Source: Haplomitrium mnioides
Lineage: Eukaryota > Marchantiophyta > Haplomitriopsida > Calobryales
Reading direction: 5' to 3'
Assembly: GCA_049999725.1 (NCBI GenBank)
Contig: JBNGIS010038590.1
Coordinates: forward strand, 58,978-79,222
DNA length: 20,245 nucleotides
The translations under genes were made by a program, and so were the position numbers. Shown here piece after piece: positions 9,958-19,890 of this stretch. Positions within the stretch are counted from its first letter, which is position 1; every line of letters begins with the position of its first letter. The notes below the pieces were generated by a model. It was not told where the DNA came from. It was given only the letters and a program-made list of their open reading frames with translations, and made no database searches.

Positions 9958-11563
9958 TTAATGGTAGCTAGAGTAGTTTTCCTCTATTGGTTTTTTTTGT
10001 GTAAGAAGAAAATCAAAAGACAAAATCGTGATTTGTGTCACATCAAGTATATCAAAATGTAGCTTGGATTTGCATTCCCCTTTTGTTGTTGCTATTTTTT
10101 ATGGGAAGTATTGTCTAGAAAATGCATCCTCAGCCTCACAAGCAAACCATTGAACTCATGCCGACTTTGGGTTTGGGGTTTTATCTTCATTAAATAACAA
10201 AACATTGAAGACTTTGGCAACCCAAAATGGTATGCTATTTGGATCTAGAGATGCGACAACAAAAATAAAAATTCTAGCTTTCACCTCATGTGGATTGCCA
10301 AATTTGTGCCCATATCAGGTGTTGTGCAAAAAAGTCCCTTCTCGCAGCTTAGGTGCTCCATCATAGACTGCTCGATGTGTAGAAAGCATTTGCTGTACTA
10401 GAGTATCTTCTTCTATCTATTAAACATCAAGCTGAGAACCTATACAAACATTTTGAGAATCATTACAAGTGTTTGTCAATTGTGAAGGTGGAAAGATAAA
10501 TTTTTCTTCGAGTCCTCATCTTTTGCTTTCAAGAATGTAGGCCGCAGTCTCTTGTTAGGCAAGGAAAAATTCATTCCATCATTGAATATCAGAATCTTTA
10601 AAGAACTTATAACAATTCTCACTTATGTTGTCCCTTATTGCAAGACCACTTTCTCAACATCAACTTCTCCTTCTTCCTTTTGAGGTTGTTTGATTCCAAA
10701 ATATGCCTTAAGAGGAATCAACATTGAACTCAAAATTTCTCTATCCACTTTAGATAGGCACTTGAGTTGACAAATACCACTCAGAGGTAGCCAAAATTCA
10801 TTTGTTGAAAATTGATTGCTCCAAATCTTTGCCTTAGAATCAATCAACTAGAACTTGAATTGTTGATCAAAGGTAATATCATATATTCTTTGAACTAGAG
10901 AGGGATGTTGTTGCAGAAACATTTTGAAATACCAAGTTTCCAACAAAAACATTAACTATGGTTAGGGATTATACAATAATTGTAGCGTCTTGCTAAAACT
11001 CGCAATTGTGGCAGCTTTGACACATTTTAAGCGTTTCGATAATCGACTGAACATTTGATTTGATCATGAGTATGGCCAACCATGAGAAATCCCACCTTGA
11101 TTTTTTGGAAAACATTCTTGTCAATAAAGAAACTAAGACATCCAATAAGATAGAATTCTTATTTTGTCCTGTTGTGTTGTCTTATTGAAGATACAAAGTT
11201 GGAAGCAACGTCACATAATATTTTATTGAGCACAATGACTGTCAAATTAGAATCGCTTTTCAAGTTTCCGTAGGTTAAGAAGACCCTTGAAGAAAAAACA
11301 TGATTGAATATTAAGACACCAACAACATGCACACCCACCAAACAATCTTTCTCAACATTTTTTGGTGGTGAAGGCCAGTGTGGAATAGCAGTTTTCTTCT
11401 GATCCATTCTATCAATGACCATTCTCAAGTACTTTTGACCATCGGCAGAACATTTTCTTTGATGGTTTGCAAGTTTTGTTCTTTCTTTCATTTTTTGATT
11501 ACAACGAAGAAACAATTGGAGATTATATTTGGTTGCATCATCACAAAGCATGAAAGACATTAA

Positions 11564-12407
11564 ACTAGTTCAGTAAAAAATATGTTGATGCTTCAAACTT
11601 CAAAAAGACAACATAAGGTGTTAAAAATATTCAAGCCATCGTAAACAAATGTTTGGATTGGTAGAAGTGAAAATTCATTAAAATATTCAAAATAAACTTT
11701 AGGTAATTTAAATAAAAGAAAATTTGAATAACATTCACAATAGGTACTTGTATTTGACTTGAAATAAACAAAAGTTTAAAAAGGAGAAAAACAAGATTTG
11801 CTAACAAAGGGTCACAAATTGGAACTATAGTTTCAAAAGTAGCTTGGACTCTTTGTTTACAAAGGATTAAAAAAACTAGAACACATCCAATGCGTGCATA
11901 GGATTAGTAGAGACAACAACTGATCGTATGTGCTCATTGGACCAAAGCAACAACACCAATATCATGGCTTGCTTTGACTATTGTTGCAATTGGTTTTAAA
12001 GGAAAGAAGAACAAATCCTATGCGCACATAGGATTTGCAAACAACAAAAATGATTCTTGCTATTGTTTTTCTAGCAAAGGGCTATTGATTCAAAGCAACG
12101 AAAGCAAAACTTATTACAAGGCTAAGGTCACCACCAACAATCAGGTTCATTTCCTTGCTTTGTTTGACTATAGACAAGGTTTGGATTCAAACTAAAAACA
12201 ACATACCCTATACCAGCATAGACTATGTTTTAACAACTCAAGTTGCTAAGAACTATTCCACTCACATCTTGTTTCCTAAACAACTTAACAAAACAAATAT
12301 CTTTTGGTACTAAGGTCAGAAAACATAATATCTCTATAACTAAGCTTTGAATCTTGAAAAAAGAGCATGGATTAACCAAAAGTTTCACAAGAGAAGAAAT
12401 TTGTTAC
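11564..12407 (-). other. third intron of the DUF7869-like gene
   Basis: The donor (GTAACA, plus ttgttac at 12401-12407) is clear. The acceptor is probably the 'tttttactgaactag' just upstream of 11563, though the phase across the join does not fit perfectly. The intron holds palindromic words at 11889-11901 (aatgcgtgcatag) and 12016-12033 (tcctatgcgcacatagga). An open plus-strand frame at 11974-12195 overlaps the second one and is treated as chance. Confidence 0.6.
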
Positions 12408-13195
12408 CTTTGTATGACTCCAAGAAAATTTTTTCTTACAATGATTTTATTTCTTCGCATGTTTCACAAATAGAAAATCTATTGCATTTTGGAATTTTTA
12501 CATTTGAAAAATGAATTCTCCAATGTTTTGTAAAACCCGAGAAACTAAGATTGCAATCGAGATCTTTCTCTTTCAAATAAGTTGCGTAGTAGTCATAAAC
12601 TTCCTATTCAGTAAAATTATCAAGCAAGTTAAAAAGTTTGTGAGTGGGTATTCTCTCTTTGTGCCTCTGAAAAAAAACTGTCCATCTACTCATGCATGAA
12701 TACTCTCTTACCAGATAATTCTCTTTTTTTCTAAAAATACCTCTAGGATTTGTATTTTTGAGATTTTGAATTCTTTAGATTCTATCATTCCCTACTAATA
12801 CTATTAATTTTAAGGCTCTTCTACAAACAACGGTATCGCCAGGCAAAGTAAACCAATTGTCAACATCAGAGTCTTTTCTTGGTATTCCTTATTACAGTGT
12901 GATATCTTGATTCTTCATGATTTTTCGAAAATACGTTTCTCTCACAGTTTTAAAAAAATTTGTCTTGCACAACGACAACAAATTATTTGGACAACATGAA
13001 ATTCCCTTCACTTTAGAAATTGACATTGGATCAAGCTTTTTCATCACAAAGCTCTCATCATGATGGACTTTCCGCAAGAATATTCACTTAAGGTGTTTAC
13101 CCATTTAGGTTTTGGTGACGTCCACAATCGTCTTAAAATTCTGAGTTGAACATCTTTCTATTGATTCGTTGGAATAGTCAAAAGAAAGATTCCAC

Positions 13196-13364
13196 TTTGA
13201 CCACTTGACCGACAACAAGGATCTTGTGCGTGCAAAAGGTTGTGTCTTCAATTTTTTGTGAGCATTGGGTTCTCTCTTTGATCTTTTGCAGACAAGTTGT
13301 TCACTCTTTAATCCTATGCGAACATTGTGTTCACTCCTTGACCCTATGCGCACATAGGGTTCAC
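13196..13364 (-). repeat. 30-bp-period minisatellite in first intron of the DUF7869-like gene
   Basis: On the plus strand three adjacent 30-bp units run 'ttctctctttgatcttttgcagacaag', 'ttcactctttaatcctatgcgaacatt' and 'ttcactccttgaccctatgcgcacatagg', with two weaker ones before them. The third unit contains accctatgcgcacatagggt (13341-13360), self-complementary except for the central pairs. It lies between exon 1 and exon 2, where a GTGAAC donor is available at about 13364. Confidence 0.75.
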
Positions 13365-13581
13365 CTTCTCGATCTTCCTAGGTAGAGATATCTGATTCAA
13401 CAAAAGCCATCTTTTTCCCTAATATACTCTCCATCACACTTGAGGCTTTTGGTAGTCCATCGCTCAACTCCAAATAATTGTGGTTTGAACAAATCTCTAG
13501 CTGTTGGCCAAAAGAAACACTTTTTTGGGAACTTGAATCTTGGAATTCTAGCCTCTTATTGTCTTTAAAAACTCCAGCCAT

Positions 13582-14017
13582 TGATAAATCTTACTAAAAA
13601 TCAACTATTTGGAGAAACTATTTTAACAAATATTGCCAACCTCTTACGGCCTACCTAAAATAAGTGTTTTTAAAGAAAATTTCACAAAATGACAAAATTG
13701 AAAGCTTTTTTAGAAGAAATTAAAAAAAAAATCGGAAAGATGAAAACAATGGATGCTATATATACTAAATTTTTTTGCACCATGCAAACTTACATGTCAA
13801 GAGCTCCGCAAATCATTTTTTTGAAATTTAGGTATAAAATGAGCGTCAATGGAAAGTTTCTTTCTATTGTCGCAAGTTTACTTTCTAGTTTTTGTTTCCT
13901 TTCATTGTTGTTTTTGCATTTTCTTGTTACTTTTCCATTTTTAGCCCTTCATTTTTTGTGAACTTTTGTTCCTCAGATTCTTGACCTCAAATTTTACCAT
14001 TTTTTACTTTTGAGAAA
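13582..14017. promoter_or_regulatory. divergent intergenic spacer with TATA-like box
   Basis: This 436-bp spacer separates the start codons of the two divergent genes. A TATA-like run tatatata lies at 13757-13764 on the plus strand, about 255 bp before the plus-strand ATG, and being self-complementary it could serve either direction. A pyrimidine-rich stretch follows (about 13858-13960). A 90-codon plus frame (13689-13961) spans it but lacks protein features and is read as chance. A shared bidirectional promoter is an inference. Confidence 0.45.
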
Positions 14018-14377
14018 ATGACATCACAGGTCAATGTTTCCAAACCTGCTCAACTAAAGCTTTATAGATATTATGATGTTCTCAAGGTTCTAGAGCTAGA
14101 AAAACTAGACTGGGAATGGCTACTGAATTGTGGATCTATAAAAGACATTGATCAACACCTTTACCTTTTTGCTGGTGAAGGTGAAAAATTTAATCTGGGC
14201 TTTTTGGTCCAAATCACCATGATTAGAGAGGGGCAGCGAGCCCATATTGGGCTGCTTGTGCAGTTACAGGATGGCATCATCCTTTACAAGGCCTCTCAAA
14301 AACAATTTTTCTTTTTGGAGATGAACCATAGGGACATCTTCATGAAGCTTCTACAGTCGGCTAAGAATGACGACAAG

Positions 14378-15075
14378 GTAAAATCTTAAATTCATTTTTC
14401 ATTTCGTTCCTTTTTTTAATGACTTGAAATTCAATGCGCGCATGGGCTCTTGAACCCATACGCATGTGGACTTCCTTGTCTATGCAAGCATGGACTCTGA
14501 AGTCCCTGCTTGCCTAGACTCCGGAGTCAATGCGCGCATAGACTCCCTAGTTCAAAGGAGCTTGGAGTCCGGAGTCCAAGCGCGCAGAGAGTAGGGAGTC
14601 CCTACGCGCATGGAGTAGAGAGTTGATGCGCGTATGGAGTAGGGAGTCCATGCACGCATAGAGTAGAGAGTTGATGCGTACATGGAGTAGTGAGTCTATA
14701 AGCGCATGGAGTATGGAGTCTATACGTGCATGGATTAGAGAGTCTATGTGCATAGAGAGTAGGGAGTGTAGACGTGCTCAGACTAGAAAGTCCATGCGCA
14801 CATGGACTTACTAGTCCTTGCGCATAAAGACTCCCTAGTACATGCGCGCTTCAACTCCGTAGTCCTTGCGCACAGGGTCTACGGAGTCTATGAGCGCGTG
14901 GGCTTTGGGATCCATGTGGGCAAAAACTTTTCAATCTTTGTGCGAATGGACTCCGCTATCCATGCGTGCATGGACTCTGAGTCTTTTTTAGCTTAGATTG
15001 TAGGTTTAATAAATTACTACTACTTATAGACATATGGAGATTTTTTGCTAACATGTTTTTAATTTTGTTTTTGAG
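14378..15075 (+). other. intron 1 of the ParB-like gene (698 bp)
   Basis: The intron begins GTAAAA after codon AAG and ends with a T-rich tract and TTGAG, joining two coding segments in the same phase. Nearly 80% of it is a perfectly phased 24-bp minisatellite (14429-14980). The junctions are my inference from reading frames; there is no transcript evidence. Confidence 0.6.
14429..14980. repeat. 24-bp minisatellite, 23 phased units
   Basis: Units start every 24 bp from 14429 to 14957 without a single phase slip, with consensus near 'agtccatgcgcgcatggagtaggg'. Individual units vary at many positions, but most keep a core like atgcgcgcat, which is self-complementary and strictly alternating pyrimidine-purine. 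Because 24 is divisible by three, open frames with an 8-residue repeat arise on both strands (minus 14753-14547 and plus 14802-14996). I do not regard these as genes. Confidence 0.93.
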
Positions 15076-16521
15076 TTCACTCAATACTTGGCGGACTTCG
15101 TTGATGCCTACCTGAACGTGAAGCGCGTCGAGTGAGACTTCATCAAGATGGCTATCATCATCAAACTACTGAAGCCCAAGTGGGGAGTCCACATTGGCAA
15201 TAAGTGTCGCATCCAAGCGCATCAACAATGTCAGTGGCAGCAACAGCATGACCATCAATTGCCAATAAGAGAAAGGCAAAGGAGCAAGTCGAGGCTCCAA
15301 AAAAGAAGAAATAGGTAGTCCCAAAGAAGAAGCCTATTCCGACACCACTTGTTGAGGAGAAGGTTGCACCCTCCCCATCTCCATCAAGGTCATCTTCTGC
15401 GGCCCCTTCGTCTCCATCTCCAAGTAGCCCAAAGGAGGGAGCAGAGCTGGAGCCTATGGATGTTCCAACATCAAGAGCAAAAAGACAATCGCACAAGGGG
15501 ATGAAAAATTTTTAGGAAAGAGAACAGGTAGACCCTCAGATAATGTCTAAGGAAGATAAAAATAAAATTCGAGAATTTGCAATCCAGCGGTGCAGAGTTC
15601 GAGAGGAAGCCATAACAATGCGATTGGAGAATTTGAACTTTCCAAAAGCTGGAATGGACAATTGGAGGCTATTCCATATTAGGAGGTTAAATGAGGACTT
15701 TGTTGAGCTTCTTGCACAAAGAATGCTCACAAATAAATATGCACACACCTTTTTCATTATTGTTGTGGGCCCAAAGTGCAAGTTAAAAGATAAGTCAAGG
15801 TTCGATTTGAGGAACCCTGATAAGTATCGATACGAGACTGTTGGAGGCAATGACAATGCTGCTGCAAGGCAGCTTTTAATCACCAAATATGGAGCAAAGA
15901 ATCCAGCGTTGTCACTCTGCAATTGTTATGTGTACGTGGGTTTGACTCTAATAGAGGCCCATATTTTTGCAACGGATGACATTACGACCAAAGATATAGA
16001 TTGGAAATGACCTCAATTCAAAAGGTTGAATATTGACATCAAAGGTTTGTCGAGAGTGGGATGGTGTCATCTCAGAAATTTAAAAAGAGAGTTGGTGTTG
16101 GAAACCCTGGAGATTAAGCCAAAGTCGACTCTTGAGAAGATAATCACTTCTCAGGACAATTGGTTCCAACTTGCATTTTGAAGTGATGAGCTTTGGGATT
16201 TACAACATAGCATTTTTATAACGTGGGAGAAGAACACCATCAAGGGCCAAAAGCAAAGGCCAAAGGTTCCTTGAAAATGGAGGACATGAAGTGGACACCT
16301 TGGAGGTCCCTTTAGGGTCTTCTTGAAGTGTTGAAGCTAGAAAGCTATCGATCGAAGAAGTGTCTTGTGAATTGGAGAGACAAAAGGTTTTGGCAGTGAT
16401 GGTGAAGTCTTTTTGCTTGGAGGTTTATTGCAAATCTTGGGAGGAAGCAAGGATGGAGTATCCCATCCACACCGAAAAGTCCAAGATGTCATCACTTTAT
16501 TCTAGTTTTGAAAAATTGTTG

Positions 16522-16720
16522 GTAAATTTTTTTTCCTTTTTATTTTTTGATCTTTTATTTGTTTTCAGTTTGCTTTAGAAGTTTCAAGAGTCCATATGTG
16601 CAAAGTCTCTTGATTCCAATGCATGTGTGCATGGACTCTTGAGTCCACGCGTACACAGACTTGTTAGTCCATGTGCACATGGACTCGAGAGTTGGCACGA
16701 GGTTGAACACAAGAGTCCCT
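16522..16720 (+). other. start of a further intron, ending at the satellite block
   Basis: Sequence after the putative donor at 16522 starts with a T-rich stretch and then contains four units of the palindromic minisatellite. No acceptor or following exon is found before the 104-bp satellite begins at about 16721. The gene is therefore either truncated here or its next exon lies beyond the array. Confidence 0.5.
16589..16689. repeat. four-unit relative of the 24-bp minisatellite
   Basis: Units start at 16589 (24 bp), 16613 (29 bp), 16642 (24 bp) and 16666 (24 bp). The last contains agtccatgtgcacatggact, a near-perfect palindrome. The consensus matches the array at 14429-14980, so introns 1 and 2 of this gene carry the same repeat family. 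Confidence 0.85.
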
Positions 16721-18080
16721 ACAACCGTTCTCTTCCAACCCAATCCTTGCAGCAAATCTGGTCTAGTAGATCTCTTAGATAATCTAAAAGCTCTTTAACC
16801 CTATCCAATCACCCATCATCCAATTCCAACCAAATTATTGTAAACAACCTTGTTTAGTAGGTCCCACATATAATCCAATTTTCGTAGTGTCCCTACTAGA
16901 TATCTCATCCAATTTACCATTGTTACCTTCCAACCCAATCATTTTAACAAACCTAGTTTAGTAGTATTTTTAGATAATCCAATAGTCTTCGTATCTTTAT
17001 TCCATGCCTTGTCCAATCCAAAACTATCTCCTTCCAACCCAATTATCACAACAAACCTAGTCTAGTAGAACCTTCACACAATCATATGAAAGCACTATGT
17101 CTATTTTGTACCTCATCCAATCGACCACTGTCATTTTTCAACCAAATCATCACAACAAACCTAGTTTAGTAGGTCTATTATGTAATCCAATAGTTGTGGT
17201 GTCCCTAATCCATACCATGTCCAATCCACCATCGTTCTCTTCCAACCCAATCATAAACAAACCTAGTCTAGTAGCTCCTTTAGGTAATCTAATAGTTGTA
17301 GCACCCATATTTCATACTCCATCCAGTCTGCCACCATCCATTTCCAATGTAACTATTGCAACAAACCTAGTCAAGTTGGCCTTTCAGATAATCCAAGAGT
17401 TGTGATATGCTTATTCTATACAACATTCAGTTGGTAGCCATCCTCTTTCAAAACTAAACATCCTAACAAACCTAGTTAGTAGCTCCCTCAAATAACATAA
17501 TAACTATGGTAACTCTTTTCCAAACACTCTGCAATCTGCTATTGTCTCCCTCCAACCAAGCTATCGTAGCAAACCTAATCTAGCTAGTTCTTAAGATAAT
17601 CCAATAGTTGTGGTATACCTATTCCATGCCCTATTCAAATGGCCATTGTTCTGTTCCAACCCAAAAACCATAAAAAACCTAGTCTATAAGAGACCTCTGA
17701 TAGTCCAATAGTCATGGTATTCCTATTCCATTCTCTATGTGATCTGTCACAGTCCTCTTCCAACCTAGTCATAACAAAAAAGCTAGTCTAATGGTTCCCT
17801 CAAATAGTCAAATAGCTATGGCATCTCTATTCCATTCTCTTTTCAATCTGCCATAGTGCTTTCTCCAACCCAGTCATCACAACAAACCTAGTTTTGTAGG
17901 TTTGTCACATAATCCAATAGTTGTAGTATACCTATTTCTTATCTCATCCAATTAACTACCATCGATTTGAGAACCAATCATCATAACAAACTTGGCCTAG
18001 TAGGTTCCTCAGATAATCCAATAGTTGTGATATCCCTATTCTATCCTTGTCTAATCTGCTGCCATTCTTTTTCGATTGAG
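16721..18080 (+). repeat. 104-bp-period satellite, right block (about 14 units)
   Basis: The anchor 'ttccaaccc' or its derivative occurs at about 16735, 16826, 16930, 17034, 17138, 17242, 17344, 17448, 17552, 17656, 17760, 17865, 17969 and 18072. All spacings are 102-105 bp except the first (91 bp). Units share 'acaaacctagtctagtagg' and 'taatccaatagttgtggtatcc'. It is the same family and orientation as 990-1690. The array stops shortly before a gypsy pol fragment begins. The open frame at 17097-17405 is within the array and has no protein-like content. Confidence 0.92.
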
Positions 18081-18139
18081 TTGACACTAGAAAGTACTCC
18101 TTACAACTAATCTATTTATCGATTATCACCACAAAAATT

Positions 18140-19890
18140 AGAGAATCTTTGAAAGATCTTGATGGATCTTCTTGAAAAGGATTTCATTTAATATAGTACA
18201 TTGCCTTGGAGTGCTCCGGTATTCTTTATACCAAAGAAAGATGGTGGATTTTGTTTTTGTACAGATTATCGAGGCTTGAACAATCAAACAGTGAAGAATT
18301 CCTATCCTCTACCTTGTATTGATGATTTGTTGGATCAATTAAGTGGAGTGCAATTCTTTCCTAAGTTGGATCTTTGAAGTGGCTATTCAAAAATTCCTAT
18401 CAAGCCAAGTGATATGCCAAAGACAACTTTTCGTACAAGATGTGGGCATTTTGAGTGGAAGGTTCTTACATTTAACCTTACTAATGCTTCAACAATATTC
18501 ATGGATCAAATGCATTGAGTTTTTGATGCTTTATTGGATAAGTTAGTGTTGGTGTTTATGGATGATATTCTTATCTTTAAAAAAAGTTTAAGTTGAGCAT
18601 CATAATCATCTCAAAGAAGTATTGCAATGACTAGGCAATTGGAAGGTTTATTGCAAGAAGTCTAAGTGTGAGTTTTGGAAGCAAGAAGTGATTTACTTGG
18701 GACATAAAATGTCTACGGATGGCATCAAGAAGAAGGAAGAGAAAATTAAGGCTATTATAGAGTAACCAACACCAAAGGATGCAAAGGATGTTTGAGCTTT
18801 CAATGGATTGACAAGTTTTTATCAAAGATTCATCCATTACTATGATCATATATTTCTACACCGCTTATGGATCTATTAGGAAAGGAGGCAAGTTTCAATG
18901 AACAACCAAAGAGCATGAAGCATTTCAACGACTTAAGAATGCAGTGTCTTCTCATCCAATTCTACAGCCTTGTGATCCAAAGGCACATTGCATAGTTGAT
19001 TTTGATGGTTCTAATTTTTGTATTGGAGCAGTTTTGCAACAAGAGTTTGAGGATGTACTTCATCCGGCTGCCTTCGTGTCACGCTAACTAAATGCAGTAG
19101 AGAGAAATTATTCTATAAGGGATAGAGAGCAATTGGCAATGGTTTATGCTACCAAATTTTGGAGACACTATTTTTTAAGAAGGCATGTACTTATGCGCAC
19201 TAATCACAAGCCCTTTCTGAATCAATTAACTTGGAAAACATAACAAGTCGTCACCATTGATGGGAAGATCAACAATAGCACTTTGATATCAAGTTGGAGT
19301 ACAAGCTAAAAAGGTTCCATACCTTTTTTGATGCATTTTCACAAAGATTGGATCATCGAATAAATACATTGGAGGTTGTAAATGTTAATGTATTGCATCT
19401 TGATGGAGCAACCAGTGACGAATTTCGACAAAAGCTACATGAAGATGCCTTCTTTAATCTTATTACGTCATGTTTGGCTCTCAAAGATAGTGAGTTTAAT
19501 ACGTTTTCCATTCGGGATGGTATTCTCTATCAAGGCTATCAAATATATGTTCCACTAGATGATGCACTTTGAAAGGCTTGTTTACAAGAAGCACATGACA
19601 TTCCAATCTTTGGGCATCTTAGGGTAAACAAGACTATGCAAATGCTTAAACATACTTGGTGGCGGCCAAACTTAGCTCAAGATGTTCATGGGTTTGTTTT
19701 TTCTTGTGAAAGTTGTCAGCAAAAAAGGCTTCAAATCAAAAACTAGTTGGCCTTCTTCAACCACTACCAATTCCTACTACTCGATGGGAACATGTAAGTT
19801 TAGATCTTGTCACTTCGCCTCCACCTATGCATTGTGGGTTAACTACCATTGTGGTGTTTGTGGATAAGCTAAACAAACAAATTCATCTAG
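18140..19890 (+). pseudogene. Ty3/gypsy pol fragment: RT, RNase H, partial integrase
   Basis: The reading starts near LMDLLEKDFI at 18162 and shows the gypsy RT blocks [48 protein letters not shown] and VFMDDILIF (FMDD catalytic box at about 18552-18569), then YLGHKMSTDGI. RNase H follows with HCIVDFDGSNFCIGAVLQQE, AERNY-like VERNYSIRDREQLAMVYA and RTNHKPFL. The integrase zinc module reads EAHD..., GHLRVNKTM and SCESCQQKR (HHCC), and the core begins RWEHVSLDLVT with the first catalytic Asp. Similarity stops near VDKLNKQIHLVS (about 19890). No gag, protease or LTR is present. Many stops and frame changes (after DFI, DL and MH in the RT) show it is dead and truncated at both ends. Confidence 0.92.

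Larger units (their letters stand above)
9958..13581 (-). pseudogene. DUF7869-like transposase-related gene, multi-exon, decayed
   Basis: I reconstruct four exons by protein content and splice borders. Exon 1 is about 13581-13365 (MAGVFKDNK start, TAG at 13378-13380). Exon 2 is about 13095-12802, with KVKGISCCPNNLLSLC, then GDTVVCRRALKL. Exon 3 is 12666-12408, entered after a tttttttcag acceptor and leaving at AAAG/GTAACA, with VYDYYATYLKEKDLDCNLSF and HWRIHFSNVKIPKCNRFSIC. Exon 4 is about 11563-9958, with KILCDVASNF, LYLQ-stop-DNTTGQNKNSILLD, VGHTHDQI, MFSRLSKRLK, WYFKMFLQQHPSL, WLPLSGI and a C-terminal IPFWVAKVFNVL ... VQWFACEAEDAFSRQYFP segment, ending at TAA 9958-9960. The DN..GQNKN and GHTHxxI motifs are those I know from the DUF7869 family, an RNase-H-fold transposase-like group abundant in plants and corals. 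Exon 4 alone has several stops and at least three frameshifts. The family name is from memory, not a search. Confidence 0.72.
14018..16521 (+). pseudogene. unknown multi-exon gene with ParB/sulfiredoxin-like segment, decayed
   Basis: Exon 1 (14018-14377) encodes 120 residues beginning MTSQVNVSKPAQLKLYRYYD and containing WLLNCGSIKDIDQHLYLFAG and RAHIGLLVQLQDGI; I do not recognise it. It ends at AAG/GTAAAA in phase 0, and exon 2 starts after ttttttgag at 15076 with FTQYLADFVDAYL, keeping frame. A Lys/Pro/Ser-rich linker (about 15260-15480, PKKKK, PSPSPSRSSSAAPSSPSPSS) follows, possibly a nuclear-localisation signal. After a TAG at 15513-15515 the frame stays open to 16010. This part has a helix-rich RRLNEDFVELLAQRML, a strand FFIIVVGP, YRYETVGGNDNAAARQLL and NCYVYVGLTLIEA. 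That order resembles ParB/sulfiredoxin domains (GxxR/N-x-AA loop), a fold call by eye only. The frame continues, broken, to FEKLL/GTAAAT at 16521, a plausible donor. Start chosen at 14018 as the first ATG of the frame. At least five stops or frameshifts. Confidence 0.6.

Noticed and set aside
11974-12195. 73-codon plus-strand frame
   Set aside because: It lies in an intron of the minus-strand gene, across a palindromic repeat, and has no recognisable content.
13689-13961. 90-codon plus-strand frame as a small membrane protein
   Set aside because: Its Leu/Phe-rich tail comes from a T-rich stretch of the spacer, it overlaps the TATA-like box, and no neighbouring exon joins it.
14547-14996. 8-residue repeat proteins on either strand of the 24-bp array
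   Set aside because: The period is a multiple of three, so such frames are expected. The array lies in an intron flanked by in-phase exons.
15161-15496. 111-codon minus-strand frame
   Set aside because: It is the antisense of the Lys/Pro/Ser-rich linker of the plus-strand gene, whose low-complexity codons keep the opposite strand open.
15536-15922. 128-codon minus-strand frame
   Set aside because: It is antisense to the ParB-like segment; the plus frame has the recognisable motifs and the flanking exons.
9059-16689. CRISPR array, suggested by regularly spaced palindromic repeats
   Set aside because: Units are contiguous tandem repeats without unique spacers, there are no cas genes, and the setting is a eukaryotic genome.
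17097-17405. 102-codon open frame in the right satellite block
   Set aside because: It is made of satellite monomers; similar frames arise in the left block by chance.
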